A stretch of DNA of 64,000 nt from Flavobacterium segetis (GCF_900129575.1 NZ_FQWE01000005.1:301243-365242), one strand, 5' to 3'. Shown: positions 39,076 through 48,187, counted from the first letter of the stretch. Numbers and translations are program-made. Notes: generated from the letters alone by a model not told the origin.

Positions 39076-40116
39076 TCATTTTATTACATATCGCTCTAAA
39101 CTTTCTTTCTGCGCTCGAGCAATCAATAGTATAAAATCTTCTTTTAGTTTTTGAATTTGAGCTTTTTCTAAAGATTGATAATATTCCTTTTTGCTATAAT
39201 CATCACCCTTTATATTTGCAATTACATAACCATTATGGAGTAAAATTAAATTCATAATTAATCGAGATGTTTTGCCATTTCCATCCTTAAATGTTTGATT
39301 TGTGAATATTCTTTCATGAGCTTCAGCCGCTAAAACTATCGGATGTAATTTATTTTTTTTAGTTTCATACCAAATTAATAATTCGTCAGTTTCCTGCGCT
39401 TGCAGATTTGCTTGAGATAATAATTTACTACTTTCCTCTTCTCCTTTACTGTTTTTTCTATCCTTTATGGCATTCAAAGGCTGAATACCTCTCGAAATTA
39501 TAGTATAAATAGAAAGTAGATCACGTGCATTAGCAGAAGTACTTTTTTGTGCTAAGTCATTAATATAATCAATAGCCTCTTGATGATTTATCGTTTCAAG
39601 GTGCTCCCGCATACTTTTTCCGGCGATAGTGACACCTTCATTTATCACTAAATCAGTTTCATGAAATGTCATTGTATTACCTTCAAGACGATTGCTTTCA
39701 AAAGTGTATTCTAGTTCTAAGACTTGAGTTGTTGGATAATTATCAGCGTTGTAAAATGAACCTACGCTTGTTTTTAAAATATCAATTTCATTCAGCAATT
39801 TCTGCAGCTTAATAGAAATTTTTGGATTAGAAGGCAAACATTTAAATTCAAGTTCTTCAGTTGCTGCCGCGAGAGCTTGCAGCGCAAATTCATCTTGACC
39901 TACTTCAAATAGAATTTTCTCTTTAAGCCATGCTATCATAATAAGTTCAAAATCAATTTCTAATAATGAAGCTAATTTAATTACTTGATCTCTTGTTGGT
40001 TTTCGATTACCACTTTCAAATTTACTTATCAAAGCTTGGTCTATCCCCAATATTTGAGCTACTTCCCTAGTTTTAAAACCTTTTGCTTCTCGAGCATTTT
40101 TAAGTATAGTATTCAC
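39076..40116 (-). CDS. Fic family protein with N-terminal XRE helix-turn-helix, catalytic His replaced
   Basis: A 346-residue protein, GTG start. Residues 1-60 are a Cro/C1-type helix-turn-helix (REVAQILGIDQALISKFESG). The Fic fold follows from about 110, with an N-terminal inhibitory motif SNRLEG (141-146), as in class II Fic AMP transferases. The core reads TNQTFKDGNGKTSR at 272-285. The canonical pattern is HxFx[DE]GNGRxxR; here Gln274 takes the place of the catalytic His and Lys282 the place of the first Arg, while Phe276, Asp278, Asn280 and Arg285 remain. AMPylation should be lost or much altered. The reading frame is intact, so a binding or regulatory role is possible. Confidence 0.9.
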   Translation of the reverse strand: MNTILKNAREAKGFKTREVAQILGIDQALISKFESGNRKPTRDQVIKLASLLEIDFELIMIAWLKEKILFEVGQDEFALQALAAATEELEFKCLPSNPKISIKLQKLLNEIDILKTSVGSFYNADNYPTTQVLELEYTFESNRLEGNTMTFHETDLVINEGVTIAGKSMREHLETINHQEAIDYINDLAQKSTSANARDLLSIYTIISRGIQPLNAIKDRKNSKGEEESSKLLSQANLQAQETDELLIWYETKKNKLHPIVLAAEAHERIFTNQTFKDGNGKTSRLIMNLILLHNGYVIANIKGDDYSKKEYYQSLEKAQIQKLKEDFILLIARAQKESLERYVIK

Positions 40117-40131
40117 AAAAAAAATCTATTT

Positions 40132-40154
40132 AAGTCATGACTTTTTATGTCATT
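40132..40154. promoter_or_regulatory. candidate operator upstream of the Fic/XRE gene
   Basis: A perfect 12-bp palindrome AAGTCATGACTT (40132-40143) is followed by a third half-site GTCA (40149-40152), so TGAC-N7-GTCA also forms an inverted repeat. It lies 15 nt upstream of the GTG start of the gene encoding a helix-turn-helix protein, which suggests autoregulation. Confidence 0.45.
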
Positions 40155-40198
40155 ATATGTGAGTAAAAAAAGGAGAAATTTACTTTCCCCTATATAAT

Positions 40199-40651
40199 TT
40201 AAAAAGCTTTCTTGATGCGGTCAAGATCCCTTTTGGTGTCTTGTTCTTTTAAAGATTCGCGTTTATCGTAGGTTTTTTTTCCTTTACAGAGTCCAATTTG
40301 TAATTTTGCCAATCCTTTTTCGTTGGTAAACAATTTTAATGGAACTATTGTTAGTCCTTTAGCCTGAACGCTTTTTAGTAAACCTTTTAATTCTTTTTTA
40401 TTTAAAAGTAATTTTCGCTCACTTCTTGCTTTATGATTGAACTGATTTCCAAAAGTATATTCCTCAATATAAGTATTTATAGCAAAAAGTTCATTGTTAC
40501 TAAATTCACAAAAACTCTCAGTGATATTGGCTTTTCCTAATCGAATAGATTTGATCTCGGTGCCAGCTAGTACGATCCCAGCAGTAAATGTTTCGATAAT
40601 TTCGTAATCGAATTTGGCCCTTTTATTAGAAATATTTATTGTTTTAAGCAT
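40199..40651 (-). CDS. smpB: SsrA-binding protein SmpB
   Basis: Binds tmRNA and brings it to stalled ribosomes for trans-translation. The 150-residue OB-fold protein has [21 protein letters not shown] at residues 31-51 and the basic C-terminal tail [22 protein letters not shown] that enters the mRNA channel. The tmRNA gene is not in this window. Confidence 0.97.
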   Translation of the reverse strand: MLKTINISNKRAKFDYEIIETFTAGIVLAGTEIKSIRLGKANITESFCEFSNNELFAINTYIEEYTFGNQFNHKARSERKLLLNKKELKGLLKSVQAKGLTIVPLKLFTNEKGLAKLQIGLCKGKKTYDKRESLKEQDTKRDLDRIKKAF

Positions 40652-40658
40652 AGTGATA

Positions 40659-40666
40659 CAAAGATA
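40659..40666 (-). promoter_or_regulatory. -7 element close to smpB start (possible leaderless mRNA)
   Basis: Read on the minus strand, TATCTTTG ends 7 nt before ATG 40651. No TTG lies at the expected -33 distance. Confidence 0.45.
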
Positions 40667-40735
40667 TGATAAAATAAGGATTGGTTAGGCGAATGTAAAT
40701 TAGATTTACAACTGCGATCTGGATAAAAATTTATT

Positions 40736-41221
40736 TTATCGTAATTTTAAGACTTGAAAATTTATTTGGCCATTAATAATTATGACAATATAAAGATTTC
40801 CAAATGTTGAATCGTCAATCTCTGAATATACTTTTTCATTTATGATTTGATTTACGAAATTGGGTATCGTATTGCTATGACCTACGATTAAAACTTTCTT
40901 ACCGACATTTTGTTTCTTAAACGATTCTATGTTCAAAGTTTTTGGATTGTATAAATTTATCTTAACTTTTTGTGTTAATGCGACAGGATTTACTGTTTGT
41001 ATTGTTCTTTTATAATCAGTTGAAAATATAGCATCAAATTTAATTTCAGCGAAAATAGCATTCCATCTTGCAGCTCTTTCAAAACCAATTTTTGATAAAT
41101 CAGGATTTTTGGAAGCATCAACTTTCTCCGCATGACGGATAAAATAATAAGTGGTAGTGCTGTCTTGACCAAAACTTATTTGGAAAATCAAAAATAGAGC
41201 GATTAGTAAATTTTTTTTCAT
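40736..41221 (-). CDS. secreted histidine phosphatase (SixA/phosphoglycerate mutase-like)
   Basis: A 161-residue branch-1 histidine phosphatase. Residues 1-19 form a signal peptide ending SFGQ. His30 in IRHAEK is the phosphorylated nucleophile, and VGHSNTIP supplies the second catalytic His. The small size resembles SixA rather than true phosphoglycerate mutase; the substrate is unknown and probably periplasmic. It is divergent from the VF530-family gene. Confidence 0.87.
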   Translation of the reverse strand: MKKNLLIALFLIFQISFGQDSTTTYYFIRHAEKVDASKNPDLSKIGFERAARWNAIFAEIKFDAIFSTDYKRTIQTVNPVALTQKVKINLYNPKTLNIESFKKQNVGKKVLIVGHSNTIPNFVNQIINEKVYSEIDDSTFGNLYIVIIINGQINFQVLKLR

Positions 41222-41238
41222 TTTTTAGAATTTAAAAA

Positions 41239-41265
41239 TTGTTGATTCTCATTTATATATATTTG
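41239..41265 (+). promoter_or_regulatory. promoter of VF530-family gene (likely leaderless)
   Basis: TTG (41239-41241), a 16-bp spacer and TATATTTG (41258-41265). The start codon ATG is at 41270, 4 nt after the -7 element, so the transcript may begin at the ATG itself. Confidence 0.6.
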
Positions 41266-41269
41266 CAAT

Positions 41270-41500
41270 ATGGAAAATACAAAGTCAAAAGATCCGTTGC
41301 ACGGTGTTACCTTAGTTAAAATTCTCGAGCTCTTGATTACTCAGTATGGTTTTGACACCTTGGGAGAATTAATTAAAATTAAATGTTTTACTGATAATCC
41401 AAGTCTTAAATCATCACTTACATTCCTACGAAAAACGGATTGGGCTAGAAAACAAGTTGAAGAATTATATGTTAAGTCAATAGATAAATTGAAGGTTTAA
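41270..41500 (+). CDS. VF530 family (DUF2132) DNA-binding-like protein
   Basis: A 76-residue protein of the VF530 family with the typical KDPLHGVTLVKILELLITQYGF opening shared by this family (residues 7-28) and FLRKTDWARKQVEELY near the end. The structure known from the family is a small helical fold suggested to bind DNA; function is unknown. It ends 1 nt from the stop of the convergent DUF3575 gene. Confidence 0.88.
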   Translation: MENTKSKDPLHGVTLVKILELLITQYGFDTLGELIKIKCFTDNPSLKSSLTFLRKTDWARKQVEELYVKSIDKLKV

Positions 41501-41501
41501 A

Positions 41502-42053
41502 CTAATCCAGGCTGTAGGAAACCATCACTCCGCCGCGATATGGTAACCATTCTCCGCTTTTATTCCAGTTTTTGGCGTTTTCATATCGCTCGCCCGTGCT
41601 AATTTTATAGCCATGATAAAATCCTTGATGATTTCCTCCGCCTAAATAGCAATCTAACATAAAACGTTTATTGATTTTTGTTTGAAAACCGATAGTAGCT
41701 CCCATCACATAACCAAATCCCTTTTCGTAAAGATCACTATTGATATAATTCCATTTTTGAAAATTAAACAGAGTCATACCAACATGTGCTCCAACATAAA
41801 ACCCATTATATTTTTCCTTAAAATGAAAGCGATATTCTGGTGTAAAGGTATAAAATTCCATAGGTTTCCCTTTTATGGACTTCCATGGGGATGCTAAAAT
41901 ATCAAATTGAAAAGTTGATTTTTCCCCGATGCTAGTCTCAATACCTACATTAGGAATCGTCAACAAAGTTGTAAAAGCATTCACTTTTACATAAGTTTGG
42001 CTATGTGCTGTAAAAGTAAATAATAGTAAAAATAAAAAAAAAATATTTTTCAT
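41502..42053 (-). CDS. DUF3575 outer-membrane barrel-like protein
   Basis: A 183-residue protein with a signal peptide ending AHSQ (residue 19) and a DUF3575 domain, which resembles small outer-membrane beta barrels. Typical landmarks are NVGIETSIGEKSTFQFD, PEYRFHFKEKYNGFYVGAHVG and the aromatic-rich end. Family members in Bacteroides often sit with fimbrial genes, but none are adjacent here. Confidence 0.83.
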   Translation of the reverse strand: MKNIFFLFLLLFTFTAHSQTYVKVNAFTTLLTIPNVGIETSIGEKSTFQFDILASPWKSIKGKPMEFYTFTPEYRFHFKEKYNGFYVGAHVGMTLFNFQKWNYINSDLYEKGFGYVMGATIGFQTKINKRFMLDCYLGGGNHQGFYHGYKISTGERYENAKNWNKSGEWLPYRGGVMVSYSLD

Positions 42054-42101
42054 ATCGAAAATTTAGTAAGGACTTTAAGTAGGTTTAGAAATCCTCAACT
42101 G

Positions 42102-42109
42102 CAAAGGTA
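42102..42109 (-). promoter_or_regulatory. putative -7 element for DUF3575 gene
   Basis: Minus-strand TACCTTTG matches TAnnTTTG 48 nt before the start at 42053. No matching -33 element was found. Confidence 0.35.
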
Positions 42110-42163
42110 GAAATTAATGCACTTTGTTAAAAAGCTTTACGAAATTTTTTAAGAAATTTGTTT

Positions 42164-42712
42164 TCACTTATTCAAAAGGGAGTAAATAACAGAATCTAAA
42201 AACTGTCCGTTGAAAAACTCATTTTCTTTGAGATGTGCTTCTTTTACGAATCCATTTTTTTCTAAAACACGTGCTGATGCTAAATTATCAGGATCAATAA
42301 CGGCTTCAATAGAATGTAATTTCATAACTTCGAACCCATATTTTACGACTAGTTTTACAGCTTCGGTTGCAAGTCCCTTACCATGATACTCTGGTAAAAC
42401 CATATATCCTATTTCCGCACGGTAATGCTCTGGTTTAATGCGGTAGTGTCCAATGATCCCAATCAGTCTTGAATCGCCTTTTATGGTAATCGCCCAATTA
42501 ATACCCTCATTTGCTTCAATTTTTTCATCAATCATCGTAATATGCGCTAGCCCTTCGTCATCATTTGTAACTAATGGTCTAGGAATATATTTCATGGTTT
42601 CTGGATTCGAACGAAGCGCTTTTACTTCTTTCAAGTCAGATTTAATAACTCTTCTTAATAACAAATGCTCCGTTTCTAAATTTTGAAAGGGACTAAAATT
42701 TATAGTCATCAT
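42164..42712 (-). CDS. GNAT family N-acetyltransferase (RimJ/RimL type)
   Basis: A 182-residue acetyltransferase. The N-terminal strand ETEHLLLRRVIKSDLKEV and the acetyl-CoA loop LPEYHGKGLATEAVKLV followed by EAVIDPDNLASARVLEKNGFVKE are typical of the RimJ/RimL group that acetylates protein N-termini or small amines. The substrate is not predictable. It follows the aldose-epimerase-like gene by 14 nt. Confidence 0.92.
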   Translation of the reverse strand: MMTINFSPFQNLETEHLLLRRVIKSDLKEVKALRSNPETMKYIPRPLVTNDDEGLAHITMIDEKIEANEGINWAITIKGDSRLIGIIGHYRIKPEHYRAEIGYMVLPEYHGKGLATEAVKLVVKYGFEVMKLHSIEAVIDPDNLASARVLEKNGFVKEAHLKENEFFNGQFLDSVIYSLLNK

Positions 42713-42726
42713 AATACAGTTTGGTT

Positions 42727-43584
42727 TTAATCTAAGATTTCAATGCTAAATTTAGAGTAGAATACTTCGTCATGATTTAAAATTTGAATTCCTTCCTTAT
42801 GAAACAAATCTCCAGTACTATTTATTGTGTCAGAGTATCCAAACCAAGGTTCAATGCAAATAAATGGTGCATTGATTTTTGTCCATATACCCAAACTTGG
42901 AAATTTATCAAAATTCAATTTTAAAAGTGGTTTTTGATTTTCTAAAATGGTCAATGATCTTGAAGTCAAACTTTTAAAAATCAAAGCATCGTTTTTAAAT
43001 AGGTCATAGCTCAAATCCAATTGATTATCTTTTAGATTAATTACCTTGGTCACCGTTGAGATCAAATCATTTTCTAAAGTGTGTTGTTGTAAAGCTTCGT
43101 CTTTTTCGAATTCTAGTGAGTAATTCTCAAATACGTCTGCCAGAGCGATCGCGGGATGTGCTCCAATGGAGAAAGGCATAAGCGAATCACCGGTATTAAC
43201 CACTTTATATTCAATGTTTAAACTATTGTCAAACAAAGTATATATAATTTGTAATTCAAATTTAAAGGGATATGTTTTCATAGTTTCTTCTGAAGAATGT
43301 AATGAAAATATAGCTTTATTTACCTGATGATCTATTAATTTAAATTCCATTTCTCGGGCAAAACCATGGCGAGACATAGTATAAGAAACATCGTTATAAT
43401 GGTAGATATTATTTTTTAAGGTCCCAACAATTGGAAACAAAATAGGAGAATGCTTAGGCCAATATTGAGCATTTCCTTCCCAAATGTATTGTTTGTTGTT
43501 TTTATCTCGCAACGAACATAGTTCAGCGCCTAGATTTTTAATTTCTACGGTTAGAATATTATTTGATATTGTTGTTGTCAACAT
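42727..43584 (-). CDS. aldose 1-epimerase family protein
   Basis: A 285-residue beta-sandwich of the galactose mutarotase superfamily, LacX/YeaD-like. Conserved features are YWPKHSPILFPIVG, MSRHGFAREMEF, the catalytic-region ISIGAHPAI, and CIEPWFGYSD with the Glu near the active site. It probably interconverts sugar anomers in the cytosol. It is upstream of the GNAT gene. Confidence 0.9.
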   Translation of the reverse strand: MLTTTISNNILTVEIKNLGAELCSLRDKNNKQYIWEGNAQYWPKHSPILFPIVGTLKNNIYHYNDVSYTMSRHGFAREMEFKLIDHQVNKAIFSLHSSEETMKTYPFKFELQIIYTLFDNSLNIEYKVVNTGDSLMPFSIGAHPAIALADVFENYSLEFEKDEALQQHTLENDLISTVTKVINLKDNQLDLSYDLFKNDALIFKSLTSRSLTILENQKPLLKLNFDKFPSLGIWTKINAPFICIEPWFGYSDTINSTGDLFHKEGIQILNHDEVFYSKFSIEILD

Positions 43585-43770
43585 AGGCGTTTACTTTATC
43601 TAAATTGCACTACTTCAAGAAGTCGATAATTATTAATTGTTATGCTTGTTTTTTTTAAAATTTAGTACGTAAACATTATAAAATCGATTATAATACTTTT
43701 ATTTACTTAATTTAAGTTCGAAACTACAAACTAAAAATTTTGCTTTTAACTATTATTTGTATGTCTTAAA

Positions 43771-45510
43771 TTATTCAATAACTGTTTGATATTCCTTAGC
43801 TTTTTGTTTTCTAAATATAGTCCATTGTAAAAGTAATGACAGTATAATAGTGAGCATTGCGCCAATAAAGTTTAGCCATAGATACCCTAATTTTTCTTGT
43901 CCGCTAGGGTAGATGTAAATTGCAAAGTAAAAAATAATAAAAATGGTAAGTTGGCTTGTAACCGCACTATAAAAGATAGCTTTAGACTGAACATTTTTTA
44001 CGTAAAAACCAACAAGAAATATACCCAATACAGTTCCATAAAATATTGATCCGATTATGTTTACTAATTGGATTAAATTTTCAAAAAGCGTACCTACGCA
44101 AGCAAATAAAATTGCAATTACTCCCCATAATACTGTGAAGAATTTAGTAGCGTAAAGATAATGCCGCTCTGATTTTACTTCCTTAATATTACGTTTGTAA
44201 ATATCAATTGCTGTTGTTGATGCCAGTGCATTGAGTCCGGAAGCCGTTGATGACATTGCTGCAGAAATAATTACGGCTAACAATAAACCAATTAAACCTT
44301 TGGGTAAATAGTTAAGGATAAAATGAAAAAAGACATAATCCTTATCATTTGTCTCACTATTTTTATCTGCTTTTAAAATAATTTCTTTAGCTCTATCACG
44401 TAGATCTTTTTCTTTATTGGATAAAGCTACTAATTCTTTTCTCAAAATAGGGTTATCGTAATCCTGATTCAATTGATCAATATATAGTAGATTTATCACT
44501 TTTTTATCTTCTGATAAATCATCTAGTTTTCTTTCTAACGTATTATACTCTCCCTTAAACGCTGATTTTTCAATCATTGTTTTGTTGTTAGGGTTAAAAT
44601 TTAAAGGAACAGGATTAAATTGAAAAAAAACAAAAACCATAACTCCAGTTAACAAGATAAAAAACTGCATCGGTACTTTTAATAGTCCGTTCATAATCAG
44701 TCCCATTTGGCTTTCCTTTACTGATCTTCCTGATAAATAACGTCCAACTTGCGATTGATCTGTCCCAAAGTAGGCTAAGGCCAAGAAAAAACCACCCGTA
44801 ATTCCGCTCCAAAATGTATACTTCTCTTCTGGATCAAATGAGAAATTCACAATATTCATTTTATCATTTGCACCAGCAATATGCAAGGCATTTGTAAACG
44901 TCATGTCATTTGGCAAATAGTGTAAAATCAAGAAAAAAGTAATAAACATCCCTGACATGATTACAAACATTTGCTGTTTTTGGGTTACATTCACTGCCTT
45001 AGTTCCACCTGAAAAAGTATATATTATTACTAAAACACCAATTACGATATTCATATATGTAAGATTCCAACCTAATATCGCTGACAAAATTATTGCTGGA
45101 GCGTAGATAGTCAATCCAGTTCCCAGACCTCTTTGAAACAAGAAAAGTATGGCTGCTAGAGATCTTGTTTTTAAGTCAAATCTTTTTTCAAGATATTCAT
45201 ACGCTGTATAAACCTTGTATTTATGGTATAATGGAATGAAGGTTACGCAAATGACCACCATGGCAATAGGCAATCCAAAATAGAATTGTACAAATCCCAT
45301 TCCGTCGTGGTATGCCTGTCCTGGCGTTGAAAGGAAAGTAATTGCACTAGCTTGTGTTGCCATTACAGAAAGTCCTACAACATGCCAAGGGGTTTCATTA
45401 TTGCCTAAAATAAAATCCTCGACGTTTTTGCTCCCTTTAGTTTTCCACGCGCCATAAATCACTATAAATAAAAGTGTGACGATAAGTATAATCCAATCAA
45501 ATAACTGCAT
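43771..45510 (-). CDS. sodium:solute symporter (SSS family)
   Basis: A 579-residue transporter with about 13 membrane helices. Family features are FILGNNETPWHVVGLSVMA, AITFLSTPGQAYHDGMGF, YFGTDQSQVGRYLSGRSVKE, and SAAMSSTASGLNALASTTAID in the last third. A hydrophilic insert at about 300-390 separates helices. The solute is unknown; location after a PIG-L deacetylase suggests a deacetylated amino sugar or related compound. It starts 3 nt after a 35-codon membrane microprotein gene. Confidence 0.93.
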   Translation of the reverse strand: MQLFDWIILIVTLLFIVIYGAWKTKGSKNVEDFILGNNETPWHVVGLSVMATQASAITFLSTPGQAYHDGMGFVQFYFGLPIAMVVICVTFIPLYHKYKVYTAYEYLEKRFDLKTRSLAAILFLFQRGLGTGLTIYAPAIILSAILGWNLTYMNIVIGVLVIIYTFSGGTKAVNVTQKQQMFVIMSGMFITFFLILHYLPNDMTFTNALHIAGANDKMNIVNFSFDPEEKYTFWSGITGGFFLALAYFGTDQSQVGRYLSGRSVKESQMGLIMNGLLKVPMQFFILLTGVMVFVFFQFNPVPLNFNPNNKTMIEKSAFKGEYNTLERKLDDLSEDKKVINLLYIDQLNQDYDNPILRKELVALSNKEKDLRDRAKEIILKADKNSETNDKDYVFFHFILNYLPKGLIGLLLAVIISAAMSSTASGLNALASTTAIDIYKRNIKEVKSERHYLYATKFFTVLWGVIAILFACVGTLFENLIQLVNIIGSIFYGTVLGIFLVGFYVKNVQSKAIFYSAVTSQLTIFIIFYFAIYIYPSGQEKLGYLWLNFIGAMLTIILSLLLQWTIFRKQKAKEYQTVIE

Positions 45511-45513
45511 AAT

Positions 45514-45621
45514 TTAAGAGTATAGTTTCATGATAAGACAAAAAATTAGAATGTAGATGACATTTGCAATTAACACCCAAGTGTAATTTTTTGTCCAAGT
45601 TTTAATTTTATTTGTTTCCAT
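45514..45621 (-). CDS. 35-residue membrane microprotein upstream of symporter
   Basis: ATG at 45621 opens 35 codons ending in TAA at 45514. The product starts METNKIKTWTKNYTW and has one hydrophobic helix (VLIANVIYILIFCLIMKL) at residues 16-33. It fits exactly between the PIG-L gene (19-nt gap) and the symporter (3-nt gap). A single-helix accessory subunit of the symporter is a reasonable inference; several membrane transporters have such partners. I recognise no named family. Confidence 0.65.
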   Translation of the reverse strand: METNKIKTWTKNYTWVLIANVIYILIFCLIMKLYS

Positions 45622-45640
45622 TATTTTAATTTTTTCTAAG

Positions 45641-48160
45641 TTATTGAGCCGAGTTTTTATCAGCTGATTTTAAAGAAATTATATTTGACAATAACCTATA
45701 TGCTCCAGTGACACCTTCGGGTAATTCTCTAAAAAAACTTAAACCGGTATAAACATAATACCCTTTTCCATAAGGTGCAACTAATAATGCGCCATTTTTT
45801 GCTGTTTCTCCTTTATCGTTTGATGATAAAATAGGAGTGAAGGCTTGATCATAGACGTTAGGATAATACAATCCTTGTTCTTGTTTCCAGCCTTCAAAGT
45901 CTTTTGAAGTGATCTTATTTGGATAATTTAGAACAGGATGATTTGGAGCTAAAAATCGTACATCTGCATTTTCCTCTGTCACACGATCGCGAGATAATTT
46001 TAAAGGATAAGGCGCAATTCGGTCTGTTACTAGATCTCCTGCAGTATTGTATTGCACAATCATTGTTTTACCAGATTTAACAAAATCAAAAAGGATATCT
46101 TGTTTAAATGCTAGTGCATTTATCGTGTTATAAGCTCGAACACCAGTCATTACAACATCAAAATTTATTAGTTTCTCAGGCGTGATTTCCGCAGCGGTTA
46201 ACATAGTTACAACGTATCCTAATTCAGTTAAACTTGCGGGAACTTCATCACCAGCACCCATTATGTAAGCAATTCTTTCATTATTCGTTTTTAGGTCAAC
46301 CTTGATAACTTTGGCTTCTGCAGATTTTAAAACTTGTTGCTTTGTAATGTGATCGTAATTTATAAAAATTTGTTCCTTATCAAATCGCTTATCGTCAATT
46401 ATTGCAACGCTTTTGGCAACAGCCTCATTAGCCTGTGATGGAGGAGTCACCTCAAATGAAACAATTTTTTCTGCTCCTTTTTTAGCAATGTCAAATGGAA
46501 TGAATTTTGGAGTTACAATCCAACTCTCAGGGATTTCTATCTGCAAATTTCCTTTAACATCATCTTTTCCAGCTTTAATTGTCACTGTAACTCTTTTGCT
46601 TTTCGAGTTCCTAAAAAGTAAAACTTTTTCAGCAATTGAAGTAGTTACTGCTGGCACGATGTCAAGATAACTATAAACTTCTCCTTTTACATCATCATTA
46701 TATTTATATACTACGGTCCGTTGATAAGGTATCGTTATGTCGTTTACTTTAACGTTGAAAACAACTTTTACTTCCCGAATTATGTCAGGCAAACCAATAT
46801 TTTTTTGGTCCTTGACTGTATACATTCCCACTGTTCCGCTTTCTTTTAAATAATAGGGTTCAGTGTAATTAAGAGATTCAGGTAATTGTAGATCTAGATT
46901 TATTGAATTTATTATGTTATTTTGTAAAATTAAATTTTCAATGGTTACCTTCTCGTCTGGTAATGTCAATACATTTATTAACCGTATAACTGCATTACTT
47001 CTATTAATAGCTTCTAATTTTAGTTTTAAAATACTGCCTGGAGTTGCCTCCTGATTTTGCGCAGCTGCTTCAAGATATAAACCGGCGCATGCTGCAATAA
47101 TTTCTTTAATTTCTACTGATTTTATTGGTTTCCAGTGTTCATCATCCAACGCTTGAATCATAGAATAGGCTTTCGCCAAATCAGGAATACTCTTTGCAGG
47201 ATCATTGTGATTGAACTCAGATGCAATTTTTGTTAAGAGAATGCCTATGCTTTTTCCGCCTTTAACGCGGTTCCAAGAGGTATCAATTCCCTCAAACAGT
47301 GATTTTTTCTCAGTTAAAGGATCACCATTTATAAATTCTAAATATTCAGTTTCTTCACCGCGTACACCGGTGCTACCAAAACCTTGCGATTGATGACGAC
47401 TTCTACTTAACGCGGCAATTTCTTGATTAGATTTCCCGAGATCATTATAATAAACACCCGTTTCTAATGCGATTAAGTTAGTTTTATCAGCGGTGTTAAA
47501 TTTTTCGATTGTACCATAAAACCACCAGGATGTATTAAAGAACTGTCTTTTTGTTTGCCATGGTTTTACATATTTAAGTTGCTCTGGAAAAACAGTAGGA
47601 TCATTAGCTAATTTGAAACTTTCTACGCTTAACATAGCCGATGCAGTGTGATGTCCATGTGTAGTTCCTGGTGATCGATGATCAAAACGATTCACAATCA
47701 CATCAGGTTGAAATTTTCTAATAGTCCAGATAATGTCCGCAAGAACTTTTTCTTTATCCCAAATTTCTAAAGTTTCTGTTGGATTTTTCGAAAATCCAAA
47801 ATCATTAGCGCGAGAAAAAAATTGTTCTCCACCGTCAATTTTTCGTGCTTCGATAAGTTCTTGTGTCCGAATTACACCAAGTAATTCGCGAAGTTGTGTA
47901 CCTATTAAGTTTTGTCCGCCATCGCCACGAGTTAATGATAAGTAGCCTGTTCTTGCCTTAACATCATTTGATAGATAAGATATTAATCGTGTGTTTTCAT
48001 CATCAGGATGTGCCGCGATGTATAGTGCTGTACCAAGAAAATTGAGTTTTTCTATTTGGTTATAGATTTCAACTGAGTTTGGTTTCTTTGGAATTTGAGC
48101 AGTAATTGCTTGAACTATTATAAGTAGTAGTGTAAAAGCTAAAAAGTGTTTTCTTTGCAT
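45641..48160 (-). CDS. PIG-L family deacetylase, large secreted form
   Basis: An 839-residue protein with a signal peptide ending near AITAQ (residue 22). The LmbE/PIG-L zinc domain covers about residues 40-300, with AHPDDE (50-55), GDGGQNLIG and the third metal site GTTHGHHTASAM. PIG-L enzymes remove acetyl groups from N-acetylglucosamine-containing substrates. The middle is beta-rich and the last 200 residues look like a glutamine-amidotransferase-like fold (MTGVRAYNTINALAF, VLNYPNKIT). It is the first gene of a likely operon with the microprotein and symporter. Confidence 0.88.
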   Translation of the reverse strand: MQRKHFLAFTLLLIIVQAITAQIPKKPNSVEIYNQIEKLNFLGTALYIAAHPDDENTRLISYLSNDVKARTGYLSLTRGDGGQNLIGTQLRELLGVIRTQELIEARKIDGGEQFFSRANDFGFSKNPTETLEIWDKEKVLADIIWTIRKFQPDVIVNRFDHRSPGTTHGHHTASAMLSVESFKLANDPTVFPEQLKYVKPWQTKRQFFNTSWWFYGTIEKFNTADKTNLIALETGVYYNDLGKSNQEIAALSRSRHQSQGFGSTGVRGEETEYLEFINGDPLTEKKSLFEGIDTSWNRVKGGKSIGILLTKIASEFNHNDPAKSIPDLAKAYSMIQALDDEHWKPIKSVEIKEIIAACAGLYLEAAAQNQEATPGSILKLKLEAINRSNAVIRLINVLTLPDEKVTIENLILQNNIINSINLDLQLPESLNYTEPYYLKESGTVGMYTVKDQKNIGLPDIIREVKVVFNVKVNDITIPYQRTVVYKYNDDVKGEVYSYLDIVPAVTTSIAEKVLLFRNSKSKRVTVTIKAGKDDVKGNLQIEIPESWIVTPKFIPFDIAKKGAEKIVSFEVTPPSQANEAVAKSVAIIDDKRFDKEQIFINYDHITKQQVLKSAEAKVIKVDLKTNNERIAYIMGAGDEVPASLTELGYVVTMLTAAEITPEKLINFDVVMTGVRAYNTINALAFKQDILFDFVKSGKTMIVQYNTAGDLVTDRIAPYPLKLSRDRVTEENADVRFLAPNHPVLNYPNKITSKDFEGWKQEQGLYYPNVYDQAFTPILSSNDKGETAKNGALLVAPYGKGYYVYTGLSFFRELPEGVTGAYRLLSNIISLKSADKNSAQ

Positions 48161-48187
48161 TATTTGTTATTTAATTCGCAGTAGCTT

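Noticed and set aside
39076..40116. Fic gene as a pseudogene
   Set aside because: The frame is intact over 346 codons and the rest of the motif and the helix-turn-helix are conserved; only the catalytic residues differ.
40736..41221. Phosphoglycerate mutase in glycolysis
   Set aside because: A signal peptide and the small SixA-like size argue against a glycolytic enzyme; only the histidine phosphatase fold is supported.
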